Below, in pieces: positions 1 through 7,471 of a DNA stretch of 64,000 nucleotides. Every line of letters starts with the position of its first letter. The stretch's first letter is position 1. The notes beneath the pieces are model-generated. The model was given only the letters and a program-made list of their open reading frames with translations. It had not been told where the DNA came from and made no database searches. The DNA is taken from assembly GCF_020026925.1 (NCBI RefSeq), contig NZ_JAIQDW010000017.1, positions 1 to 64,000 on the forward strand, in the 5' to 3' direction. The position numbers and the translations under genes are program-made. The stretch is from Flavobacterium hibisci. Lineage in GTDB: Bacteria; Bacteroidota; Bacteroidia; Flavobacteriales; Flavobacteriaceae.

Positions 1-52
1 ATGCCAATCCATAATTGGGGATTAATACTCAATCAGTTCTTAACTATATTTG

Positions 53-88
53 AAAAAAGGGTCCAACTTTAATTAAAAAGTCAAACCC
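53..88 (-). terminator. Rho-independent terminator of the left-end two-gene unit
   Basis: Read on the minus strand, a 12-bp stem (three G-T wobbles, loop about six bases) at 59-88 is followed directly by six T residues at 53-58. It lies 15 bases past the stop of the small helical protein gene, so it most likely ends that transcript. Confidence 0.65.
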
Positions 89-102
89 CGTTATTTTTAA
101 AC

Positions 103-333
103 TTACACACTTTTTAGGACAGTGTCTTTCAAGCGTATATCAATAATCTCTTTTTCTCTTTTCTGTTTTTCGAAAGCAAGATTGGAACGCAATTCAATCA
201 TTTGTTCAAGGGTGTTTTTCACCATACCTTTATTGAACAAACTATTGGGATTGCTTTTGAGCAAATTCTCATATTTCAGTAAAGTATCTTCTGAATTTGC
301 AAGTAATTCCTCTATGCGTTCTATACTATACAT
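103..333 (-). CDS. Small helical hypothetical protein (76 aa)
   Basis: Not recognised. The 76-residue product is charged and predicted almost wholly helical, with leucine-rich heptad-like spacing (for example IEELLANSEDTLLKYENLL near the N-terminus). It has no signal peptide, so it is probably cytoplasmic. Its ATG overlaps the last 8 bases of the nucleotidyltransferase-fold gene upstream, which suggests translational coupling and a joint function. No RxxxxH HEPN motif is visible, so a classic MNT/HEPN toxin-antitoxin pair is not supported. The pair is separated from the pectin locus by a terminator and a repeat and is probably unrelated to it. Confidence 0.6.
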   Translation of the reverse strand: MYSIERIEELLANSEDTLLKYENLLKSNPNSLFNKGMVKNTLEQMIELRSNLAFEKQKREKEIIDIRLKDTVLKSV

Positions 334-790
334 CTTTTGATAATTGTATTTTATATATTCCTTTGCTGTTCATTTTTCGTGTATCAAAGCCATATGTTGT
401 TATCCATTTTTGCTTTTCAATTTCATCATTTCGATCTATAAAATAAACATCTACTAAATATCTCACTTTAATATTTTCTCTATTTAAAAACAATTCTTCA
501 AACAATTTCTGTTTTCTATCATTTAAATGTTCTATTTCATTCTGGTCTAATAAAAAAACAACATCTATATCTTCTGGTTCAGGTTTATGAGTTGAAAATG
601 AACCATCAATCCAAAGTTCTGCATTTAAACCCAAAGAAAAAAATTCACTCAAATAGGCATTAAATCGATTTATCAATTGCTTTCACTGTTCATTTTCTCC
701 AAAAGGTTCTAAGAAAATTGTATCTAATTGCCACAAAGCAATTTCTTTAAAACCATTTTCAAATAGTGGTTCATATTCTCTTTTATACAT
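326..790 (-). pseudogene. Nucleotidyltransferase-fold (DUF6932-like) gene with an in-frame TGA
   Basis: Reading from ATG at 790, the frame runs 35 codons, meets TGA at 683-685, then continues open to the stop at 326. The downstream part carries the nucleotidyltransferase signature GSFSTHKPEPEDIDVV, with GS followed by a D-x-D acidic pair. The upstream part (MYKREYEPLFENGF...) looks like the family's normal N-terminus, so the full-length gene was probably 154 codons. TGA differs by one transition from CGA (Arg). The remaining ORF could restart at TTG 676 and give a 116-residue protein that keeps the catalytic motif, so partial function is possible. It could be a true nonsense mutation or a sequencing error. 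The substrate is unknown. Confidence 0.65.
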
Positions 791-965
791 TTTACTTTAA
801 AATAAGTTATGCAATTTAATCTTTTTTAATTTATTCTATAAAACACTTCAAATTTAAATATACACAAGTTCTAAAACCGGATTTTTACATTACGAATATA
901 GTATTATTTTTATTACAAATTATTAAGTACAGATTAACTCCCTAATCATTCTCCTAAGACCACTC

Positions 966-1065
966 CCGCATGAGGGATGGAAATGGCATCTTTTTGTTTT
1001 CCTTCTTTAGGAAAAGAAAAGATATAATGGACAGCCCGACCCTTGTGGTCATGCCCAAATAATCT
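966..1065 (+). repeat. Structured intergenic repeat family B, copy 1
   Basis: A degenerate copy of a roughly 100-bp element. It begins CGCATGAGGGATGGAAATGG, has an internal U-rich stem (a CTTT loop between TTTTCC and GGAAAA), then a segment ending in AGCCCGACCC and a closing TCATGCCC that pairs with the start. It lies beyond the terminator of the PUL. The rest of 791-1079 is AT-rich with no gene visible. Confidence 0.6.
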
Positions 1066-1079
1066 ACAAAATTATTCCA

Positions 1080-1109
1080 CAAAAAAACTCCATTATCGCT
1101 AATGGAGTT
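1080..1109 (-). terminator. Rho-independent terminator ending the PUL
   Basis: On the minus strand an ACTCCATTA/TAATGGAGT stem with a GCGA loop is followed by a run of T residues. It sits about 25 bases past the stop of the last GH2 gene and is the clearest terminator in the window. It marks the 3' end of the locus. Confidence 0.85.
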
Positions 1110-1133
1110 CTATAAAATTATTTCTTTAAAGTA

Positions 1134-3560
1134 TTATTCTACTTTTACAATTACAGAAGATGACATTCCGTTTATCCCTGAAGCCGTTAACTGAATATCT
1201 TTTTTGTTTCCATTCGACTGGATAATAGCAATACATTTTCCGTTATAGACTTTGCAGGAATTGGCTTTAAATGACTCCAAATTGGCCTGATAACCATTGT
1301 CAACACCTACTAATTTTCCGCCACCTGTAACTTCAAAATCTATTTTATAATCGGCATTCGGAACCAGATTTCCGTCTTTATCAACGATTGAAACCGTTAC
1401 ATACACCAAATCGTAAGTATCATTTTTAATGGTTGATTTATTTACTTTCAAATCAATTTTGGAAGCTGCACCAGCAGTGTGAATTTCTTTTTCCAAAACT
1501 ACTTTTCCGTCTTTTCTGGAAATGGCTTTCAACGTTCCTGGTTCGTATTTTACACGCCAGGAGATATGCAGATCATCATTTTGTTTGGATTTTTTACCTA
1601 ATGATTTTCCGTTTAGGAATAATTCCACTTCATCGGCATTGTTGTAATATGCCCAAACGTCAACTTCCTGATCTTTTTGCCAGTTCCAGTGCGGAAAAAT
1701 ATGCAAAACGGGTTTGGTTGTCCATTCACTTTGGTACATATAATAAACATCTTTTGGAAGTCCCGCCAAATCGATGATTCCGAAATACGAACTTCTCGCC
1801 GGATACGGATATGGATCAGGTTCGCCAATATAATCTACTCCTGTCCAGATAAAAGTTCCCGCCATGAAATCCTGTTTTTTGATGGTTTTCCAGTTTTCTT
1901 CGTGCGTTGCACCCCAATATGATTTTACCTGATCATAAGCCGAAACCGTCCAGTCTGCATTTCCGTCAAAAGGAGCACCATGTTTGGTTGGCCACGCTTT
2001 AATTCCGTCAGGAAAATCATAATGTCCACGGGTTTCGAGAGCCGAAACACTTTCGGAAGCCAATATTTTTTGACCTTTAAATTTCGTTGGAAAGTCTTTA
2101 TAATCTTCGTGTTTGTAATTGAATCCCAGTAAATCCAAAGCTCCCGACTGATAAATGAAATTTTTCTCGATTACATTTTCGGTCAAAGCCGAAGTAACAG
2201 GACGGGTTTTGTCGAGCGATTTTACGATTTGAGCTAATTCCCTTGTAATCGCAATTCCGGTGCTGTCAAATTGTTCACGGATTTCATTTCCGATGCTCCA
2301 CATCATCACCGACGGATAGTTGCGGTCACGCTTGATAAAATCTTCCAAATCCTGTTTGTGCCAGGCATCCCAGTCTTTGTGGTAATCGTTGGTTACTTTT
2401 TTCTTTTTCCACACATCAGTAAACTCATCCTGAACGATAAAACCCATTTCATCACACAATTGCATCATCTCCAAAGAATGTGGATTGTGTGCCATACGGA
2501 TGGCATTGCAACCCATTTCTTTCAGCAACGTTAGTTTTCTGCGAAGAGCGTGAATGTTTTCTACCGCTCCCAAAGCGCCATTGTCGTGGTGCAGACAAAC
2601 GCCTAATATTTTGGTAGGAATACCATTTAACGAAAATCCTTTTTCGGCATCGAAATTAAAATAGCGGAATCCAAGCGGAGTTTCGTAATTGTCGATTAAT
2701 TTCGATTTCTCATAAATTTTGGTCACCACTTTATACAAATACGGATTTTCAGTATCCCATAATTTTGGCTGATTCAAAGCCAGATTGTGCATCTTTTTTG
2801 CAGATGTTTTTGCTTCTATTTTTTCTGTGGAAGTATAATTCGCAACTTCAACATTGTCTGAATTCACAATAGAAGTCACAAGTCTGAATTCTTTTGGGGA
2901 AGCATTTTCGTTATCGATATCCACTTCCAAATGAATAGTTGCTTTGTCTTTTGAAACTTCCGGTGTGGTTACATACGTTCCCCATTTCGCCACATGCAGT
3001 TTTTCGCTGGCTACCAATCGTACGTTTCTGTAAATTCCGGATCCGGTGTACCATCTTGAATTAGGCTGAGCGTCGTTATCGACTTTTACAGCGATGATGT
3101 TCTGTTTTCCGAAGTTCAAATGTTGCGATAATTCATAAGCAAAGGAAATATAACCGTTCGGTCTCATTCCCAAAGAATGACCGTTGATGAATACTTCGCT
3201 GTTTTTGAAAACACCGTCAAATTCAACCGAAACAGATTTGTTTTTCCAATTTGCAGGAACAGTAAATGTTTTGCGATACCAGCCTTTTCCGGCCGGCAAA
3301 AATCCCTGTGCCTGTTTTGTTTTACTGTCTTTATCGAAAGCGCCTTCAATACTCCAGTCGTGAGGCAATTGCAGACTTCTCCAATCAGCAGTACTGAAAT
3401 TTGCATTGACTGCCTGTGGATGATCACCTAATTTGAAGTTCCAGTTTTTATTGAAATCTTCTACAATTCTTGTTTTTTTAGCTTGCGCGAAACTTGCTGC
3501 TGAAAACAATATTGTTAAGGCTATTGCAATTTTTTGTAAAACGTTTTTATGTTTTTTCAT
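1134..3560 (-). CDS. GH2 family beta-galactosidase-like glycoside hydrolase (808 aa)
   Basis: Exo-acting retaining hydrolase, probably a beta-galactosidase (beta-glucuronidase or another GH2 activity cannot be excluded), acting in the periplasm on pectin side chains. Domain order: signal peptide (about 1-27, ending ASFAQA), sugar-binding jelly roll (about 35-190, with LPHDWSIEGAF), Ig-like domain, TIM barrel (about 290-590), then C-terminal Ig-like domains. The acid/base is Glu426 in SIGNE and the nucleophile Glu503 in LASES, 77 residues apart as expected. The start at 3560 (MKKHKNVLQ) is chosen over an upstream ATG at 3656, because the upstream segment runs through a palindromic repeat and would mask the signal peptide. 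It is the last gene of the locus, 82 bases after another GH2 gene. Confidence 0.9.
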   Translation of the reverse strand: MKKHKNVLQKIAIALTILFSAASFAQAKKTRIVEDFNKNWNFKLGDHPQAVNANFSTADWRSLQLPHDWSIEGAFDKDSKTKQAQGFLPAGKGWYRKTFTVPANWKNKSVSVEFDGVFKNSEVFINGHSLGMRPNGYISFAYELSQHLNFGKQNIIAVKVDNDAQPNSRWYTGSGIYRNVRLVASEKLHVAKWGTYVTTPEVSKDKATIHLEVDIDNENASPKEFRLVTSIVNSDNVEVANYTSTEKIEAKTSAKKMHNLALNQPKLWDTENPYLYKVVTKIYEKSKLIDNYETPLGFRYFNFDAEKGFSLNGIPTKILGVCLHHDNGALGAVENIHALRRKLTLLKEMGCNAIRMAHNPHSLEMMQLCDEMGFIVQDEFTDVWKKKKVTNDYHKDWDAWHKQDLEDFIKRDRNYPSVMMWSIGNEIREQFDSTGIAITRELAQIVKSLDKTRPVTSALTENVIEKNFIYQSGALDLLGFNYKHEDYKDFPTKFKGQKILASESVSALETRGHYDFPDGIKAWPTKHGAPFDGNADWTVSAYDQVKSYWGATHEENWKTIKKQDFMAGTFIWTGVDYIGEPDPYPYPARSSYFGIIDLAGLPKDVYYMYQSEWTTKPVLHIFPHWNWQKDQEVDVWAYYNNADEVELFLNGKSLGKKSKQNDDLHISWRVKYEPGTLKAISRKDGKVVLEKEIHTAGAASKIDLKVNKSTIKNDTYDLVYVTVSIVDKDGNLVPNADYKIDFEVTGGGKLVGVDNGYQANLESFKANSCKVYNGKCIAIIQSNGNKKDIQLTASGINGMSSSVIVKVE

Positions 3561-3573
3561 AAGCTTATTTTTT

Positions 3574-3632
3574 ACCGCAAATTCGCAAATTTTATTCTCC
3601 CAATTTGGATTAATAATTTGCGAATTTGCGGT
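3574..3632. repeat. Intergenic palindrome, family D
   Basis: Perfect inverted arms ACCGCAAATTCGCAAATT and AATTTGCGAATTTGCGGT lie between two GH2 genes, ending 13 bases before the downstream start codon. There is no T-run, so this is a transcript hairpin rather than a plain terminator. Confidence 0.8.
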
Positions 3633-3642
3633 CATTTTAATT

Positions 3643-6600
3643 TTATTGAAACTCAAAATTATCCAACATCAATCCTTTCATATCATCCGATTCTATAGTG
3701 ATTTTGTAGGTTCCAGCGTTGATGTAACCACCGGAAGTTGTATTCAAAACTTTCCATTTTTCTGTTGCAGACGGAAACTCAATTGTATCATTTCGCATCA
3801 TGATTCCGTAGGCGTCTTCCATTTTGAATTTAACTTTCAATGGAGTTTCGTTTCGGCTCATGAAACGGAAACGCATCAGGTAAATCCCGGCTACTCCCGG
3901 TTTGACTTCAAACTGAATGCTGTTATTCGCTTTCTGTTTGAATTCAACATAATCCGCTTTTTTGAAATTGCCTTTTTCGATTCCAGTTCCGGTTGTTTTG
4001 GCGGTTTCGGCTTCTAAAAGTACAACGGGCCTTGAATCGTCTTTTTCGCCCATATCGTAAGTTGGAACGACCGCTATTGTACTATCTTCAAAAAGCACTT
4101 TTTCGCCTTTTTTTACTTTTTTATGGAATACCGAAAATTCAACCTTATCGGAATTTTTAACCGTTTCCGTCATCTTTTTGTAACCAGAAATCGAATCTTT
4201 CGATTGGGTAAACAGATAAATTTCTGAATCTTCTTTGGTTACAAAAGAACCCGACGATTTTGATGAAATCTGTAAATAATCTGCACCAAAAACTTCTGAA
4301 GGTAATTGCGTAAACACAACATCCGAATCTGAATATTGTTTGGAATTAATATCCAGCCAGGAACCTATTTTAGCTTCTGAATTTCCTGCAACATTCTGAA
4401 TATTTCGAGGCGATGCCTGAGCTCCTTTTATAGTTTTGTCTTTGGTTGCAATCGCAATTGCAGAAATAATCGCCTGACTTGCTTTTACATTCGGAAAAGA
4501 AATCGTGATTTTTCCGTTTTTGCTTTTTACTACGAAAGTTTTCTTCAATACCGAATCGTGTCCTACTTCGTTCCAGATATCCAAATCTTTCAAAACAACA
4601 TTGTCATTGACGGCTACGTCAAACAAACGCCAGCCTTTACAATCCAGTCCGCCTCCGGTTCCATACCAGGGCTCTGTGAAATACAATTCTACCAAATATT
4701 CTCCATCGGGAGCAGGGAATTCGTAACGCAGTTTGTCGATTCCGTATCTGAAACTCTGGAATAATTTCCAGTCTTTAGTTCCTGCTATTGGATCGAAAGT
4801 ACTTCTTTGGCTTGCATAAAAATCAGGCAATTGTTTGAAATTATCCGTCCAGGACAAAGAACCCCAAGTATTTTCTCCGCTTTTGTGAACATCTGCCTGC
4901 CAAACATTTCCGTTAGAATCTTTGATTTCACTGCCTCCGGAATTGACTCTGTAAATATAATTATAACCTTTTTTAGGCTGTAAAATTGTTTCTTTTTTGG
5001 TTTCTAAAGCATTGAAATTCGGTGCTTTTGGCAAACTGTTCAAAACGATATAATCTTTGGCAACCGCTTTTCCGTTTACATAACCCACGGCATACAACAC
5101 ATTGTATTGAATGTTGACATTATTAAACTGAAAATGCTGTCCGATTCCCGGATTTTTTAGTTTTCCAAGGGATGATTTATTCACATCATTGAACAATTCT
5201 ACCTCATCGCAATTCGAATACACATCGATTCCGTTTTTGATTCCCGGAGCATCCCAGCGATTCGGCCAGGTATGCGAAACAATATACACCATAGGATTGG
5301 TTTTGTTCGAGACATAATTAGCACGGTACATATAATAAGCATCCAAAGGTTCGCCCCAAATGCTGAAAAGTCCTTTGTAATTTACCGGTCCAACCTTGTC
5401 GATATCCCTGAATCCTTCACCGTTTTGCGAACGTCCCGGGTTTTCGTGAGAGGCAAAAAGCCAGTTGAACTGTCCTGCGATTTTGTCTTTTACCGACTCG
5501 GCTTCACGGACTTTTATTTCCATTAATTGAGAGAAACGGTTTTCGCTCAAAATTCCTTTTTGATCAAATTCGCCTTCGGTGTGCAGGTCGTGTGAACGCC
5601 AGGCACCGTATTCGCCGTTCAGCAATTGCTTGCTCATTTCGACATCGTAATTAAACGGATCGCCACCATAGGTTCCTGACCAGTTTTGAACGACATTCCA
5701 ATCGGTTCCTTCTCCTCCGTTGCAGGTAGTCACGATGCGTTGCGAAGCAGAAAGTGGATCCATTTCACGGATGATTTTAGTGCATTCTTCAGCAAATGCT
5801 GCCGGAATGGTACTTTCGTTTTGAAGTCCCCACATTACAACAGAAGGACTGTTTCTGCGTTCCTTGATCCATTCTCGTAATAAGGTTTTGAAATTCTCTT
5901 TGAATTCGGATGTGTCGTACCAAATATGCGCTGAAAACTGACTCCAAAAAAGGATTCCATTTTCGTCCAGTTCTTTTTGGTATTCTAAATTATGAGGCTG
6001 GTGTGCTTCGCGAAAAGCATTGAAACCGCCCGCTTTTATTTGTTCGATCCTCGAATGAATCTGCTCATTTGAAAACGAATGACTGTTCCCGATTAGGTGT
6101 TCGTATTCACAGGTTCCGTTAATGAACAAAGGTTCGTCGTTGATGAAAAAACGATTGTCTTTTCCGTCACGACTCACCGGCCAACTAACCCAACGGATTC
6201 CATAAGGTGTTTTAAGCTCGTCTATTTTTTTTCCGTTTTCAAAAATAGTAGTCATCAATTGATACAAATACGGATTGGCTGGCGACCATAAATTAGGTTT
6301 TACAATTTCAGGAAGTGTTTGTGCTATTTGTTTAGTTTCACCTGAAGTGTTTTTGATATCACTTTTTATACTAGCAACCTTCTTTCCGTTTTTATCAAAA
6401 AGAGTGTTTTCAATAGTCAGGTTTCGGTTTGAAGTTCCGTAGTTTTTGATTTCAGTAGTAACGTTTAAAACTGCTTTTTCTTTGGAAGTTGCTATGTCAT
6501 TCCAAATATGAACGCCGAAAGGTTCAATTCGAACATCATCGGTAACGACTAAAGTTACAGGTCTAAAAATCCCCATTGGCTGAGAACCTTCAGAGAATCC

Positions 6601-7134
6601 CCACTCGCCGGAACAGCCTCCGCAAACCCATGGCAAATCGGCAATGAATGAAGGATGTGCTGCTTTAACGATTATGTCATTTGCTTTTTCGAAAGAAACA
6701 GCGTTGGTAATATCGACCGTAAAAGTGGTTCTTCCGCCTTTGTGTTCGCCGACTTTTTTGCCGTTTACCCAAACTGTTGCATAGGAACTCACGCCTTCAA
6801 AAAAGAGAAAAAGCCTTTTTGAAGAATCTTGTTTATCAACTTTTAAAGTTTTGTGATACCAAGCCGTGCCATGCAGATTTCCGTGTTTGGTTCTTAGAAA
6901 ACCATAATACTGATCCCAGTTGTGGGGTACGTTTACTTTTTGCCATTGTGTATCGACTTTTGGATTTTGCACAAAAGTTTCTTCCTTTTCCGGAAGCTGA
7001 TTCAGAACAATGGTTTCCCAGGAGGAATTCAGCGAAACTTCTTTACGAAACTTCGCCTGCTCCTTGCTGCTTTGACTCCATACAAAGCAAGCGCCTACAA
7101 AAAAACAAAAAATAAAAAAAACTATTTTCTTCAT
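3643..7134 (-). CDS. GH2 glycoside hydrolase with malectin-like and C-terminal CBM-like domains (1163 aa)
   Basis: Retaining exo-glycosidase of family GH2, probably beta-galactosidase-like, in the periplasm. Order: signal sequence; jelly roll (about 50-210, with PHNWDQYYG); Ig-like domain; TIM barrel (about 320-640); Ig-like domain (about 640-730); malectin-like domain (about 735-915, YRVNSGGSEI...); linker; and a terminal carbohydrate-binding-like domain (about 1040-1163, with LLEAETAK and a GTYKITIES strand, resembling CBM6/35). Catalytic residues are Glu440 (LQNES, acid/base) and Glu508 (NGEYGAW, nucleophile). The signal region contains FVGAC, so lipidation at Cys16 is possible, though cleavage after WSQ also fits. 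It is longer than usual for GH2 because of the two extra binding modules. The start ATG is followed directly by KKIVFFIF. Confidence 0.88.
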   Translation of the reverse strand: MKKIVFFIFCFFVGACFVWSQSSKEQAKFRKEVSLNSSWETIVLNQLPEKEETFVQNPKVDTQWQKVNVPHNWDQYYGFLRTKHGNLHGTAWYHKTLKVDKQDSSKRLFLFFEGVSSYATVWVNGKKVGEHKGGRTTFTVDITNAVSFEKANDIIVKAAHPSFIADLPWVCGGCSGEWGFSEGSQPMGIFRPVTLVVTDDVRIEPFGVHIWNDIATSKEKAVLNVTTEIKNYGTSNRNLTIENTLFDKNGKKVASIKSDIKNTSGETKQIAQTLPEIVKPNLWSPANPYLYQLMTTIFENGKKIDELKTPYGIRWVSWPVSRDGKDNRFFINDEPLFINGTCEYEHLIGNSHSFSNEQIHSRIEQIKAGGFNAFREAHQPHNLEYQKELDENGILFWSQFSAHIWYDTSEFKENFKTLLREWIKERRNSPSVVMWGLQNESTIPAAFAEECTKIIREMDPLSASQRIVTTCNGGEGTDWNVVQNWSGTYGGDPFNYDVEMSKQLLNGEYGAWRSHDLHTEGEFDQKGILSENRFSQLMEIKVREAESVKDKIAGQFNWLFASHENPGRSQNGEGFRDIDKVGPVNYKGLFSIWGEPLDAYYMYRANYVSNKTNPMVYIVSHTWPNRWDAPGIKNGIDVYSNCDEVELFNDVNKSSLGKLKNPGIGQHFQFNNVNIQYNVLYAVGYVNGKAVAKDYIVLNSLPKAPNFNALETKKETILQPKKGYNYIYRVNSGGSEIKDSNGNVWQADVHKSGENTWGSLSWTDNFKQLPDFYASQRSTFDPIAGTKDWKLFQSFRYGIDKLRYEFPAPDGEYLVELYFTEPWYGTGGGLDCKGWRLFDVAVNDNVVLKDLDIWNEVGHDSVLKKTFVVKSKNGKITISFPNVKASQAIISAIAIATKDKTIKGAQASPRNIQNVAGNSEAKIGSWLDINSKQYSDSDVVFTQLPSEVFGADYLQISSKSSGSFVTKEDSEIYLFTQSKDSISGYKKMTETVKNSDKVEFSVFHKKVKKGEKVLFEDSTIAVVPTYDMGEKDDSRPVVLLEAETAKTTGTGIEKGNFKKADYVEFKQKANNSIQFEVKPGVAGIYLMRFRFMSRNETPLKVKFKMEDAYGIMMRNDTIEFPSATEKWKVLNTTSGGYINAGTYKITIESDDMKGLMLDNFEFQ

Positions 7135-7197
7135 ATCTTTTTAAACCATATAAGTGATATAAGGTTATTTAAGTTCTGGTCTTTTATGCTCATTATT

Positions 7198-7303
7198 TTG
7201 TCATTTCGACGAAGGAGAAATCTCCATTAGTAACTCCGCAAAGAAATGTTGCCAATCTTTGTAGAGCATCTTGCGGAGATCCCTCGTTCCTAGGGATGAC
7301 AAG
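7198..7303. repeat. Palindromic intergenic repeat family A, copy 1
   Basis: About 105 bp with inverted ends: it starts TGTCATTTCGACGAAGGAGA and ends with the near reverse complement TCCCTCGTTCCTAGGGATGACA. Inner text includes 'CCAATCTTTGTAGAG', shared with other copies. It lies between the GH2 gene and the GH67-like gene. Confidence 0.8.
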
Positions 7304-7369
7304 ATTGTGTTTGCATTCCAAAGACCTAACAGATTTTGAAAACCTATAAGGTCTGGATTATATTGGTTT

Positions 7370-7465
7370 GCGTGAGGGATAGCAGCGACATCCTTTTGGG
7401 GCGGGGTTCGCCCCAAAAGATATAGCGGATAGCCCGACCCGTAGTTTTTACGGAGGGTCACGCCC
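7370..7465 (+). repeat. Structured intergenic repeat family B, copy 2
   Basis: The best-preserved copy. GCGTGAGGGAT pairs with the closing GGGTCACGCCC, and an internal stem TTTTGGGGCG / CGCCCCAAAA is followed by GATATAGCGGATAGCCCGAC and a short hairpin around CCGTAGTTTTTACGG. Sense is plus, so it is antisense to the operon. It starts within 7 bases of the stop of the upstream gene. The full gap 7135-7471 holds only this, family A copy 1 and a short imperfect palindrome at 7320-7355. Confidence 0.75.
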
Positions 7466-7471
7466 AAATTC

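Noticed and set aside
103..790. MNT/HEPN toxin-antitoxin pair
   Set aside because: The nucleotidyltransferase motif fits, but the small partner lacks the RxxxxH HEPN motif and the size of a HEPN toxin.
3433..4017. A 194-codon plus-strand frame opposite two GH2 genes
   Set aside because: It lies antisense to two well-supported genes and crosses their gap; its protein has no recognisable domain, so it is a mirror of coding bias.
7201..7467. An 88-codon open frame on the minus strand
   Set aside because: It is made wholly of repeat family A and B sequence; the product has low-complexity, repeat-derived text and no homology-like features.
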